In this document: positions 1-10,768 of the stretch, piece by piece
Layout: each line of letters starts with the position of its first letter
Position numbering within the stretch: the first letter of the stretch is position 1
Assembly: GCF_000003855.2 (NCBI RefSeq)
Contig: NW_003101679.1
Location: 1-64,000 of the forward strand
Reading direction: 5' to 3'
DNA from: Blastomyces gilchristii SLH14081
Lineage: Eukaryota; Ascomycota; Eurotiomycetes; Onygenales; Ajellomycetaceae
DNA: 64,000 nt
Made by a program: the position numbers and the translations under genes
Notes under the pieces: model-generated
What the model was told of the DNA's origin: nothing
The model's database searches: none
What the model saw: the letters and a program-made list of their open reading frames with translations, nothing else

Positions 1-112
1 GAGAAGAGCTACCTATATTTATATTACATATGAGATCACGTGTAGGCGGAGCGATCGCTATGACAACGCCACTGAGGCGGCCGCTACAGTAATCATCAAC
101 AATGAATGTTTC

Positions 113-195
113 TGTTGAGAGTCCCGGGGGTTGATCGGCTCTTCTACCAGCAGTGCGCTGGTGGTGACTGAGCTCTTTTGCCCCAGTAGTCTACA
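113..195 (+). repeat. TRIM 5' LTR, 83 bp
   Basis: Starts TGTTGAGAGTCCCGGGGG and ends CTACA. It differs from the right copy by only a few transitions. The primer-binding site follows without a gap. Confidence 0.9.
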
Positions 196-208
196 GGTTA
201 TGAGACTG
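196..208 (+). other. TRIM primer-binding site (initiator-Met half-tRNA type)
   Basis: GGTTATGAGACTG abuts the LTR. The complement of the eukaryotic initiator tRNA-Met anticodon arm is GGTTATGAGCCCTG, so the first nine bases match exactly. Use of this internal tRNA segment as primer is known for Drosophila copia and yeast Ty5. Confidence 0.7.
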
Positions 209-394
209 TTTAGTATGAGCTCCACTGTGATCAACATGCATGGGTTCAATCCCAGGATGAACTTAAGAATATAAACCTCAAAATAAATACCCTGGACATT
301 TAACAGTGTCAAGAGACATTCTAGAAGTGTGCTCTAGAAGTGAGCCCTTGAAAGAATGAGCTCTAGAAGTGAGTTCAAAAAAAGAAAGACTGCT

Positions 395-445
395 GAGAGG
401 AGCCACTAAGAGGAGCCACTGAGAGGAGCCACTGAGAGGAGTACT
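395..445 (+). repeat. 13-bp tandem repeat, four units
   Basis: Four consecutive copies of GAGAGGAGCCACT (the second begins AA, the last is shortened) lie inside the TRIM, just upstream of its polypurine tract. A looser repeat of CTCTAGAAGTGAG precedes it at about 318-374. Confidence 0.85.
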
Positions 446-475
446 GTACTCTGTGGTAGCTGGTCCGAGGGGGGG

Positions 476-558
476 TGTTGGGGGTCCCGGGGGTTGATCG
501 GCCCTTCTACCAGCAGTGCGCTGGTGGTGACTGAGCTCTTTTGCCCCAGTAGCCTACA
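476..558 (+). repeat. TRIM 3' LTR, 83 bp
   Basis: Right copy of the 83-bp LTR, preceded by the purine tract at 467-475 and followed directly by the TSD GTTTC at 559-563. Confidence 0.9.
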
Positions 559-700
559 GTTTCCACGGGTTAGTCACATGATATAATTGTATTAGAAAAA
601 GATACACTCTGAAGAAAACAGGAGAGCAGCAGAGCCAACTCTTCACTCAGCTTTCATTCTTCTTTTCTGTTCTAGCAAATAGTGACACTTACTTGCATCA

Positions 701-1552
701 ATGCTCGCTTTTCTTGTGAATAAGTTTAGACAGCAGAATAATAGCGAGTCTAGAACAGGCCATTCTGAACGCCGCTATGACGGTTCCTTCGACGGGGAAA
801 CAATATACGACTATTTCGGCAACCTCGTTATCAAGAGCCACAACATCCGAGATGGACACCCTGTCGCCATTAAATTCAAAACCGTGGGCTTTTTCTGGGA
901 ATCAGAGGCGGACATGATGGCCTACGCGCACTCTCAGAACCTCTTGGCTCCTGCCGTCTGGGAATGCCGCCAACTCGACAGCCATCGGATCGCCATGATT
1001 GCCGACTTTGTGCCAGGCAATCCACTTGACGAGGTCTGGCCGACATTGGATGAACAACAACGCATGTCGATCACAGAACAGCTTGCAGACCATTTAAAAC
1101 TTTTCAGGTCATGCACCCAGCCGTATATTGGACGTGTCAATCGCCAACCCACCTACAACCCATACGAAGGCATCGAGAGAAAGCTCATGGGGCCATTCAA
1201 CTCAGAGGCCGATTTCGATCAATGGTGTCTTTCCCGTATAAAGAACCCGTCTGAAAAAAGCAAGTGGAGGAGGAAACTCGCTGAATTACGGAGGAATAGT
1301 CAGTCAAAGTTTGTGCTCACACACGGAGACCTCTTTCCACGGAATATACTTGTTAAGGAAGGGAAGATAACAGGTATTGTGGACTGGGAGCGTAGCGGAT
1401 TTTATCCGGAGTATGTCGAGTACGCACTTGCCGCATGTTTGTATGATTATGGAGGAGAAGAGTGGTGGAAACCCTTACTGATGGAAGCCTTGACTCCTTG
1501 CATTCCAGAGCGACTAGAAGTTCAGAGTGTGATATACAAGCGAGGATATTGA
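701..1552 (+). CDS. Aminoglycoside phosphotransferase (APH)/choline-kinase-like fold protein, 283 aa
   Basis: Intact single-exon reading frame with fungal codon use and normal GC, unlike the decayed repeats to the right. The C-terminal half carries the kinase-like catalytic signature: LTHGDLFPRNILV (about residues 206-218), matching the HGDxxxxN Brenner-type motif, then GIVDWERSGFYPEYVE (about 225-240), where the Asp replaces the kinase DFG Asp. The N-terminal lobe includes a GNLVIKSH strand with a candidate ATP-contacting Lys. The family transfers phosphate to small molecules, but fungal members of this expanded group have unknown substrates and are not implied to give antibiotic resistance. 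The ATG at 701 is the first in frame. A pyrimidine-rich stretch ending TTCTAG (about 659-675) could be the acceptor of a 5'-UTR intron. The fold call is firm; the substrate is unknown. Confidence 0.85.
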   Translation: MLAFLVNKFRQQNNSESRTGHSERRYDGSFDGETIYDYFGNLVIKSHNIRDGHPVAIKFKTVGFFWESEADMMAYAHSQNLLAPAVWECRQLDSHRIAMIADFVPGNPLDEVWPTLDEQQRMSITEQLADHLKLFRSCTQPYIGRVNRQPTYNPYEGIERKLMGPFNSEADFDQWCLSRIKNPSEKSKWRRKLAELRRNSQSKFVLTHGDLFPRNILVKEGKITGIVDWERSGFYPEYVEYALAACLYDYGGEEWWKPLLMEALTPCIPERLEVQSVIYKRGY

Positions 1553-1679
1553 AACTCATGTGCATTATGCTAAACTTCAGGCCGCAATGAAATATTGCCT
1601 GACTGGATACTTAAATACCCCTCTTCTCAACCCTGCCTTCCCAACTAGGATAATGTGATTATGCCGCAAAAACTTCAGT

Positions 1680-2222
1680 ATGTCCTCAATACTTTCAGCA
1701 TCATCTCAAACCCTTGAATATGCTCCGCAAACCCTTCATCTTGTTGCATTCAGCATCGGAGATATAGCGCATTGGGCGCTATTTATTCCCAACAGAACGG
1801 CTGACCCTACCGGAACCCTTGTGCACATCGGGATAGAAGGCAATGACGCGAAGTCTGGCGGAGGTGAGGCTGAGCTACTTATCAACCAGTTCCAACTCTC
1901 GCGCAGCTCTGCAAAGAGTGTTGTGCCTCTTGTAGGCTCACGTGCAACACGCGGGGAAGTTGAGGATGCGGCGAGAGCATGCTTTGAGAGTTTCGATTAC
2001 AATATCCTTCTCGACAACTGTCAGACTTTCACTATTGATGTCTTGACAGAATTGCAACGAAGATTGCCCTCTCAGATCCAGCAAGCTTCGATCAATCTTA
2101 TCCGGGAACAATACGGAACAACACCAGTTAAAATCCAGCAATTTCTCGACCGACACAAACAACAACAAAACACTGAAGGACATCAACCTGAGTCTTCAGA
2201 GCCACGATTTTCCCTTGATTAA
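1680..2222 (+). CDS. Conserved-looking small protein with His...Asn-Cys-Gln pattern, 180 aa
   Basis: Intact reading frame with normal GC, 127 bp downstream of the phosphotransferase gene on the same strand. I do not recognise the family with certainty. Visible features are an AHWALFIP segment (about residues 31-38), TGTLVHIG (about 45-52) and LLDNCQTFTIDVL (about 111-123). A His after a hydrophobic strand followed by a later Asn-Cys-Gln is reminiscent of the permuted papain-like (NlpC/P60, LRAT, PPPDE) fold, in which His and Cys form the active site. This is a resemblance only. The C terminus (from about 150) is polar and probably disordered. An upstream ATG at 1662 is out of frame, so 1680 is preferred. 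No signal peptide or membrane segment is seen. Confidence 0.65.
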   Translation: MSSILSASSQTLEYAPQTLHLVAFSIGDIAHWALFIPNRTADPTGTLVHIGIEGNDAKSGGGEAELLINQFQLSRSSAKSVVPLVGSRATRGEVEDAARACFESFDYNILLDNCQTFTIDVLTELQRRLPSQIQQASINLIREQYGTTPVKIQQFLDRHKQQQNTEGHQPESSEPRFSLD

Positions 2223-2248
2223 TGGCAACACTTCGCCGTCAACGGTCA

Positions 2249-2401
2249 ATGAATGCGCGACCGTCTTTGAATGGCAGCCCGGCAGTGATTTACTATGGTT
2301 TGGTGGTGAAGGAACATAAGGGTGTCTTGATGCCGTTTAGTCTGGATATTCCTAAAGATATGATATTAAATATCAAAATCTACATGAGATTAGCTAAATA
2401 A
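2249..2401 (+). CDS. Possible small ORF, 50 aa
   Basis: An ATG-to-TAA frame of 50 codons begins 27 bp after the preceding stop. Its first 35 codons use GC-rich codons like the two genes upstream, unlike the AT-rich DNA beyond. It could be the decayed 3' end of a further exon, a short uORF-like frame or chance. No motif is recognised. Confidence 0.2.
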   Translation: MNARPSLNGSPAVIYYGLVVKEHKGVLMPFSLDIPKDMILNIKIYMRLAK

Positions 2402-2921
2402 ATCTGGTTTGTTTTTGCTTGGCTTATACCTCTTCAAAGCTTGAAATGAAAGGCTGGCTGTGCTTCTTGCTCTAATTGTTACAAGAGCCCTGTTTCTTAT
2501 CTGAAGGCCTGAAATAGGTAAATAATGACCACAGTCAATTTGCAGCATGGTCAAGTGTAAAATGACTATATCAGTTCATGTTTTAACACCTTCAGTTCAT
2601 TTTGAAAAAGTTAATTATCTACATAGATTAATATAGTAATAGTAATAAACATGATACAATTTAGTAACTCTAGTTATATCTTTTCAACCTTCAAACCTAC
2701 ATGCTGGAAATGGCCTTTTTCACTTCGTTCTCTTGCGCTCACTATATCAAGACATTATTCAATAAATGCATCAGAGCCTTGACCCGGGTCATTCTTATAG
2801 AAACACTAGTTTCATTTAATAAAGGCTTTTAGCTTAGCAAAGAACTCTTCAATTGAATTTAAGTTTGATAAATAGAGTGATAGATATATCAATACAATCT
2901 CTGCATCAGTACACATTTACT
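2402..2921. other. Gene-poor AT-rich spacer
   Basis: No reading frame, tRNA or repeat could be supported here. Base composition falls from gene-like to AT-rich. It ends in the target site (TACACATTTACT, 2910-2921) of the LINE that begins the transposon nest. Confidence 0.5.
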
Positions 2922-2929
2922 TCAGGCTA

Positions 2930-4430
2930 TGAGACAGTTATATATAGCCTGTATTACCTCAGTAGCTGATTATGAAGTTCAAGTTTAATGGAATAATCAA
3001 GGAAATTTCACTGAACTCATTCAAAGTCTGCAAAACAGAGCTTTGAGAAGAATTCTGAGAGTATTCAAATCATCTTCTATTAAAGTAATGAAAATTGAAG
3101 CTTCAATTCCTTCTTCTGTTATTAGATTTAAAAAGGTCTGTATAAAGTATGGTCTGAGAGTTATAAAGATGAGCTTAAATCATATAATCAGAGAAAGAGT
3201 CTCTTCTTCATTTTCATTGATTAACTCTGAAAATGAACTAGATTGAAATAGATTTCTTGATTGAAATGAAAATAATTCTTCAAAGAAAATATCTTCTCAA
3301 CTATAACAGACTATACTCACTGATTAAAAATCAATTATCTTCTTTAAATATTGAACAAGTTGATCATGAGAAGATATCTCTCTGAAGAGAAAAGCTTGAA
3401 TCTCTTATAGACTTATAAATAAGTGAACTATTTAAAGAGAAAAAATATGAACAGCATTTGAAGATTTCTATAATTAATATAGAAGACTCTATTCTGATTT
3501 ATTCAGATAATTTAAAAAATGAGAATTTGAATAGATTAGATACAAATATTACTTATACTGAAGATAATATCAATTTTATCTCAGATTTCTGAAATTTAGA
3601 CTGTGAATCTGAAGTCTTTGATACTGAACTATTTATAATAGTGAAAGCTTTCAAACTTATTGAAATAAAATCTTATAAAAGAGAAAATAGTTTGAAAGAG
3701 ATATGAATATTCAATGATAATCAAGCTGCTTTAAAAAGACTTAGAAATAGTCAGATTTATAATAATTAAATAAATCTTGAACTGATTTTAAACTCTGTTT
3801 TGAAAATTCAAAAGAGAAGAATATTAAAGATGATAATTTATCTACACTAAGTTTCTGTTTATATGAATATTCATGATAATGAATTAACTGATTCAGCTGT
3901 AAGAAAGAATTCAGAATTGAGCAGATCTTTTCAAAAAATTATGTTCTAGTCTTTTATAAAGAGAAAGATAAAAGAATATTATTTAGATAAGTGAAATAAA
4001 AGTTAACAGAAATAAAAGAAGAGTATATATTATTCAAGATTTGAAATAAAACTCAAGTGAAAATCTTGTTTAATTAAATATAAAAAGACAATATTCTCAT
4101 CTATAATACAGCTGAAACTAGAATATAGCTATTTCAAATCTTATATACAAATATTTGATGATAGATTTGATTCAATAGAATACTTATTCTGCAATGTAAA
4201 TAAGAATCCTGAGTATATTATAATACACTGTGTATTATACAATAATCTGAGAGTCAGATTGAAAGAGAAGTATAATTTAAATCAATTAAATATGAGATTC
4301 TTATTCTCAACTGAGACAGGAATTAAATACTTAATAGACTTTCTATTAGAAACTCAAGCAGCTACAAGAAAATGACTAAATTCAGAAATATTTGAATATG
4401 AAGAGAAGGAAATTGATCAGATATAGTCTG
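2930..4430 (+). pseudogene. Tad1-like LINE ORF2 3' part: RT end, RNase H, CCHC
   Basis: The best continuous frame (3043-3246) reads RRILRVFKSSSIKVMKIEAS, the conserved region after the RT of Tad1-clade fungal LINEs. The RNase H follows in pieces: an acidic YSD-like strand (about 3500), ELF (about 3630), NDNQAAL (about 3715-3735) and HDNELTDSA (about 3872-3900). A C-terminal Cys2-His-Cys knuckle lies at about 4190-4245. Stops interrupt every domain, often TGA where conserved Trp or Arg codons are expected, so the gene is dead. It would have encoded target-primed reverse transcription. Confidence 0.8.
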
Positions 4431-4515
4431 TTAAAACAGCTATATACTATCTTTTAATAATTTGTTTTATTATAGTCTCTCTTTACTTTACTTTTTCCTT
4501 TCTATTCTTTTCTAT

Positions 4516-4835
4516 TGTGACGGGCTGCGCCCGATCAATTATATAGACTATTTCATTACACTTCACAGATTTCTACTGCTCTGATTCTCGGTCGCTGATT
4601 CTCAGCTGAAAATCTATGAAATTTCTATTCTTCCACTCTGAAGCTTCACTGTGTATGAAAACCTCTAGACTTTCACTCTGAAGTTCCTCTGTGTATGTCA
4701 CTGCATATGTGTGTAAATATTCACTTCAATCACTGATTCTCACACTTTCTCTTTCTTTTCTTCTCTAATATTTTTCACTTTGTTATATAAGACCTATAAA
4801 TATTATGTTGATCTATTCAGTATAGACCTGTTATA
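4516..4835 (+). repeat. gypsy-1 5' LTR, 320 bp
   Basis: Starts TGTGACGGGCTGCG and ends TTATA (decayed from TTACA). AATATTTTTCA inside the LTR pairs with TGAAAAACATT just after it (10 of 11 positions). Confidence 0.9.
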
Positions 4836-7800
4836 CTTGAAAAACATTCATTATCTTCTTATTAAAAACAATTACTCATCAAGATATCTGAATACATAAT
4901 AATACATAAGAAATAGAGAAACAGTTAAACAGTTAAATAGATACTATATTCTCAGATAGAAGCTTACTTATCAGTCACTCTGATTCTATAACAAGATCTT
5001 ATGAAGAGAGTAAGATCTTATAAAGAGAATGTCAGTGAAAGATCTGAGAGTTATAACATCACAGATATATAAGATATTTATATAATTACACTTCTTCTGA
5101 TTTCACAGATATCATATATTTAATAATCAATATAATCATGTCTAACAATAATATGAGAGAACTCTCAAATGTGAGTATAGACATAATATCACAGTGACTC
5201 TGAGTAATATTGAAATTACAACAGTAATAGATAGCTGATATACATACAACTCAACAACTTCAATATGAGAAAATTCAACAATTAATTTAATATGAAACTC
5301 ATACAATTTCAATATTTACAGAATTGAATATAAAAGCACTGAAAGAATACTTAGATGCTTTCACACATTTCAATACTTTCAATCTCACTCTCTACTCATC
5401 ATGAAGAATGAAAATACTCATGAAACTTAGTATAGATGAAGATATCATAAGTTCACTAATCAATCAAGATTGATATATCAATGAATAATTGAAGAATCAC
5501 ATGAAATAAAAGTTTCATTCATGAATGAAAGCATGTGAACCAGCATTGTAAATATCTGATAATATTATCAAATATCTTGATATTCTGTTCTGAGACACTG
5601 TCATGCAACAAAAAGTATTAGATTGATTATAGAGTATCTGACAGAGAAACACTTCTCTTACAATATTTATTCCTAACATTGATATCAAGATCTTAGAAGC
5701 AGGTGATCAATCTTGAGAGAATTAAATGAAGATTAGTATACTCAAGAAGATACTAACTTTCAAACTCTTACAGACTCTTATAAGCATAAATAAAGACCTG
5801 ACTTATGAAGACTTCTGCACACAGCTTCAGATACTGAATGACTGTCTTATCAAGCTCAAGAGTATACAGAACAGTGATAGAAGATATTACACTCACATAT
5901 CTGTGTTAAGAAATAACTCAGCTACTCATACATCTGCACTGAGAAATAATAACAATGATGCAGATGCTATGAACTGAGTAAACTTGAATATCTATATATA
6001 AGCAAGAGTCTTCATTATCTGAACAGGCTTCTGAGTCTCTGAGATCACTTCTGAAGAAGTCATTAATCAATATCAATAAGAAGTGTGTATTAACTGTAAT
6101 TAATCAGAGTATATTACTTTCAACTGTTGATCAGCCTACATATCTTCTTGCTTAAAGAATGAATCAGCATCTGTTCACATCAACCATGTTATATTAGAGA
6201 AGGATTTATAAGATAACTATAAGAATGTCTCAATGAAACAGAGAAAAGATTAACTTCTGTTCAAATTCATAAGCAGAAGCTTGAAGAGATTGAATGATAA
6301 TAATTTAAAGAGAAAATAACAATGAACATAATTCTTGTATCTACTGTGATAGATAATATGTATAATATAAAAGTCATGATAGACAGCAGTCTATGTCATT
6401 ATACAATGATTAAATCTTCAATCATAAGATATTATAATCTTCAGTATATTCTCTTATCAAGATCTCAACTCCTCACAGAATTTGATGATTTAAAAGATAT
6501 TCATACTCATTACATGATGAAACTAAACATAGATGTTAAAGAACATTAATATGAAGATATTCATACATACAAAGTTGATAATTTTGACTATAATCTTATA
6601 CTAGAACTTGTCTGACTATCTGAACAAGATATATTATTGAATACTTAAAACAGAGGCTTAATATTCTTGAATAATGATAGAATTCACAAAGATGATATTC
6701 ACAAGACTATGAATTTTACACAGATCTCTGTCAATGCTTAAAAAATACTCTGAAAAAGAAGTTATCATCAAAGTTACTGACAGAGTCACTTATAAAATCA
6801 CTGATAGAAGAATTATATATCAATTTATTTCATCAGTCTGACTGATACTAAAAAAGCTCTAGAAAAGTTATCTTATACTATAATAACAGATTCTCACACA
6901 AAACTCTGTCAATAATATCATAAATATCTAGATGTCTTCTGATAAGATAATATTATAAATATATCTTCTTTACAAGACTCAGAAGTGAATCACAGTATCA
7001 AGTTAAAAAAGAAGAATAATAAGAACTCTGAGTCACTGTGAGACTCTCTTTATAATATATCTCAAGATGAACTTCTTCTTCTTCAGAAGACACTCAATAA
7101 TCTGTTGAATAAGAGATTTATATATATTAGTAACTCTTTCACTGCAGCTTCTATTCTCTTTATAAAGAAGTCAGATGAAGAACTCTGATTCTGTGTGAAC
7201 TATTGAGATCTGAATAGACTAACAAAGAAAGATTATTATCTCTTATCTCTTATCAATGAAACTCTAGCATATATCAGATAAGCTTATTAGTTTACAAAGC
7301 TAGATATTATCACTGCATTTCATAAGATTTATATCACTGAAGAAGATGAATAACTTATAGCATTCTGAACCCATTATAATCTATTTGAATAAGTAGTCAC
7401 ATTGTTTAAACTGACTAATACTCTCAGTACATTTCAGAAGTATATTAACTAAGCACTCTGAGATTTTCTTAATGAGTTTATATCTATATATCTAGATAAC
7501 ATTCTCATCTTCACTGACAAATTCAGAAAAGAATCTCAAGAACACATGTGAAAGATATTACAATGATTATAAGAGACAGAACTATCAATAGATATTAATA
7601 AGTATGATTTCAAAGTCAAGAGTATAAAATATCTAGGCTTTATCATAGAAGCTGATAAGAGAATTCAATTGAATTCTGAGAAAGTCTCTACTATTCTCAA
7701 GTGAGAGACTTTATATACTGTGAAAGATGTATAAAGCTTCATTGAATTCACAAACTTCTATCAGTAATTTATATAAAACTTCTCAGATATTATGAGATCA

Positions 7801-8016
7801 CTTACAGAACTCACTAAGAAAGACTCAGTATTTCAATGATCAGTGAACACTGAAGCTGTATTGATACAGATAAAGAAGATATTCATTAATATCTCTCTAC
7901 TGATAATATTCAATTCTGATTATAAGATAGTTGTTAAAGCTGATTTCTCTGACTATATTATAGAAGAAGCTATATTACAATATGATAATAAAGATATCTT
8001 ACAATTATGCTTCTTT

Positions 8017-8111
8017 TGTGAAAGATGTAAAGCTTGTGTGATTGAAAGATTACTAGCTTATGAAAAGTTATATGATGAAAGAATTAGTAAGCCAGATCAT
8101 GTGACATGACA
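8017..8111 (-). repeat. Gag-only element 3' LTR, 95 bp
   Basis: The plus strand reads TGTGAAAGATG...GACATGACA. It is paired with 10674-10768. Confidence 0.88.
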
Positions 8112-8563
8112 TCCTCACTCATCAGAATAACTATACATGATGCTATATATAAAATTCACCTTTAAATCAAGTACAGGTATAAAAAATAACTGGACAATGT
8201 ATAGTAATGAAAAACCAGTCATAATATACATCATTTTTTTATCCCTCTATCTCCCTATCTTCTTTATATTCTCTTTTCAACATGTATATTTTAAATGATT
8301 GACCTCTTTAACACAGGCCTTGTAATAATACTTCCATTCTATGAAAGCTTTGGTGTGTGTGAGGTTTTCAGGATCAGAAGTGCAGTGATCTCAGAATCGA
8401 TGAGTAGGTCTTCAAGACTGTTTCTCACTGAAGCTTCTCTCACTGTAGTGATATTCCTTGTAGATGTTGAAGAGTCATCAGATTCAACTGTGGATTCTGA
8501 GAAGTTCAGTGTATTCTGTACTAAAAGAGTAGATATTCTCGCAGAGATATCATAGTCAATCCA

Positions 8564-10480
8564 TCAATTATTAGTGAGTACAAGAAATAATGGACACTCA
8601 GGTTGAATTTCCTCATCAATGAACAGATTATCAATTGATGAATCAGGAATCACTGCAGTCTCTTGACAGGCCGCAGTGGGTAGGCCTGGTGTCGCCGAAG
8701 GAATCGCCGCAGCCGCTTTACAGGCCGCATTGAGTAGAACCTTCAGGTTGTTCATTGTCAGTATTGATAAATTGACAAGATGAAGGTCCTCCTGGAAGAT
8801 AACATTCTTTGATATGTATAAACGCCGGTTGAAGGGATTCTTGTGAGGTTTCATGAAACAGGCTGGCACATTGATAACCTCTGCAAGGTTTGTCATCTGA
8901 TAGGTCTCTGATTCATCTGTAATAAATAGTTGAGTTCTATTCTCACTATTCTTTTCCTTCTTTTCTTTGAATTTCTTTATTCTTGCAGTGTTGTAGATTC
9001 TTCAATTATCTGAAGTACTGTCTGAATTGATCAATCAACAGATGCCAAAGTGAGATCTCTTACATTCAGAACATGTAGATAAATTTCCTGATCTCTGATG
9101 ATTTCAGAAGCCCTCTTGTGAACTATCACAACCATGTTCATTACAGCCTCCACAGGCTGAATTCAATGTATTATTATTAATAGTTGTTGTGGCTGTTGTA
9201 GCTCTTGTAGCTGTTGTAGCTGTTATAGCTGAGTTGACTACAGAATCTGTATTCTGCAGATTCTTTTTATCTTTTGAAGAATCAAGCTGTGAGTGAATTT
9301 TCTTCATGAGAAGATCAACATTCAATATCACAGCTGTGGATTTGAAATTCTGTATCTTCTCTATCTTCTTCTGAACATAATTCCTTCAATTGTTCAGTAG
9401 AACTGAGTAGAAGACATCAAATATTCATGCATCTGAGAGAGAAGCATTCATCATCTTCAATTTTATAATGATGAATCAGAACTTATCAAAGAATGTGTGT
9501 AGATTGATGATCTGTGTATCATCAAGTAACATAAATTTCAGAACTGTCTCATAGTATAACTGTGTTTTTGAGACAGAGTATTCCTGTTCAATTGCATTTC
9601 ATAGAGTATAAGTGATCTGATTTTCATCATATTTAGAGAAATGTGATCTGACACCTGCACTTAAGAAGTTTGAGATGAATGTGTAGAGTCACTGATTTCT
9701 GATGTCTCAGAATGATGCTCATTTCTTATCTCTTTATAGAGGATTTCAAGTCTGTCATTTCTCTATCATATATCAACACTGTGTATCAACTAGTTTCACT
9801 TTCATAAAGATGCTTCATATGATGTAATTAAATGTATCAGTTAGACTGTTTAATCTCACAGTATTCTTGACATCTTTCTTGAATTGAGAGATTGCCTTGT
9901 CAACACAGCTATCTGATTTATAAAGGTTGAATTCCAATCTTTTATCAAGATTAGAATTTCATGTGACTGTACAGACTGTTGAGATGATAACAGAATGATT
10001 ATTGACATTCTGTAATCAATCTGTGAAGATTGAGAATCTCTTTTGATGAAGTTTTTTCAGTTATAGTTCAAGTTCTAAAACTCTATGTCTCTTCTTCTTC
10101 ATCTTAAATGTCATCTTGAGATGTTTCATCTGTTGGTCTCATATTGCCTCGCCTGAACAGTTAACTTCATGAGAATCAGTATCAAGCTGTTGAGTAGATC
10201 GGGGGGCCGGCCTGACTGTGTCAGAAGCTGTATTCAAACCAGCTTCAAATTGAGAGAGTGTTTCAGAGCATTCATCAATAAAGCTTTCAAAGACTTCAGA
10301 AGAATGTTCACTGACAGAGTATAAGTGTGAAGAATTATCATTATCAACTGCAACTAATTCAGTGAGAAGAACATGAGATTGTGAATGTGTATGTGAGTGA
10401 GATTGTGATGAATCTGTCATCTTGATATTCATTTGTTGAATTCTTGTTAATATCATTCTCTTTTTCTTGCTTTTTTGCAA
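8564..10480 (-). pseudogene. copia-type Gag remnant, non-autonomous
   Basis: On the minus strand, from 10480 down, a Ser/His/Gln-rich N terminus (10139-10480) is followed by a copia-like Gag body in broken frames (about 10130-9350). This includes an 'LWNAIEQEYS' helix region near 9590. A linker rich in Thr/Ala repeats (9104-9331) comes next, then a knuckle CSECKRSHFGICW at about 9030-9070, resembling the CX2C...H...CW finger of fungal copia Gag. A tail with an Ala-rich segment (8564-8896) closes it. Gag coats the RNA. Only a few stops separate the pieces, fewer than in the surrounding chromoviruses. No protease, integrase or RT follows, so it would depend on another copia element. Confidence 0.65.
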
Positions 10481-10659
10481 TGTGGTGCATTTTCTACAAG
10501 CCTCTTTTTTAAGTGAGCAGTAGTATTATTGATCAACAAGATCTCAATACTGATAGAATAAGATCATTTTAACTTCTAATAAGTGTATCAAATGAAGCAG
10601 TAGTTAAATAATAATTATATTAACAAGGAATCCCGAATTGACAGTGATTTTATGCAAAA

Positions 10660-10673
10660 CAGGTCTCATAACC
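10660..10673 (-). other. Initiator-Met half-tRNA primer-binding site of the gag-only element
   Basis: The complement reads GGTTATGAGACCTG and directly abuts the 5' LTR (10674-10768). It matches the complement of the initiator tRNA-Met anticodon arm at 13 of 14 bases. Confidence 0.75.
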
Positions 10674-10768
10674 TGTGAAAGGTGTAAAGCTTGTGTCATT
10701 GAAAGGTTGCTAGCTTGTGGAAAGTTATATGATGAAAGGATTAGTAAGCCAGATGACGTGACCTGACA
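10674..10768 (-). repeat. Gag-only element 5' LTR, 95 bp
   Basis: The plus strand reads TGTGAAAGGTG...GACCTGACA. It is followed by the TSD TCTTT at 10769-10773. Confidence 0.88.

Larger units (their letters stand above)
113..558 (+). mobile_element. TRIM: miniature copia-type LTR element, 446 bp
   Basis: Two 83-bp direct repeats (113-195 and 476-558) begin TGTTG and end CTACA. They bracket only 280 bp of non-coding DNA. A perfect 5-bp TSD, GTTTC, lies at 108-112 and 559-563. Directly after the left LTR is GGTTATGAGACTG (196-208), which matches the complement of the initiator tRNA-Met anticodon arm. Directly before the right LTR is a purine tract, GAGGGGGGG (467-475). All hallmarks of an LTR retrotransposon are present but no Gag or Pol, so this is a non-autonomous TRIM. 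It is far less decayed than the elements to the right. Its right end is 142 bp from the start codon of the next gene, so its LTR may contribute to that promoter (inference). Confidence 0.9.
8017..10768 (-). mobile_element. Gag-only copia-type LTR element with 95-bp LTRs, 2752 bp
   Basis: Identical-length 95-bp LTRs lie at 8017-8111 and 10674-10768, with TSD TCTTT at 8012-8016 and 10769-10773. On the minus strand the element starts TGTCAGGTCACG and ends TTTCACA. The site after the 5' LTR (complement of 10660-10673) is GGTTATGAGACCTG, matching 13 of 14 bases of the complement of the initiator tRNA-Met anticodon arm. A purine tract (complement of 8112-8123, GATGAGTGAGGA order) precedes the 3' LTR. 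Only Gag-like sequence is found between the LTRs; no integrase or RT is seen. It is inserted in the RNase H of gypsy-1. Confidence 0.88.

Noticed and set aside
701..1552. Antibiotic-resistance gene of bacterial origin
   Set aside because: The kinase-like fold is shared with large fungal families, codon use matches the neighbouring fungal gene, and nothing shows aminoglycoside specificity.
4516..4835. LTR repeats as solo LTRs or separate small repeats
   Set aside because: Each pairs in length and TSD with a partner LTR once nested inserts are removed. The exceptions are the gypsy-4, gypsy-7 and second Gy-C LTRs, whose partners lie outside the window.
8017..10768. The two 95-bp repeats as flanks of a simple segmental duplication
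   Set aside because: The TG...CA ends, 5-bp TSD, adjacent tRNA-type primer site and purine tract identify them as LTRs.
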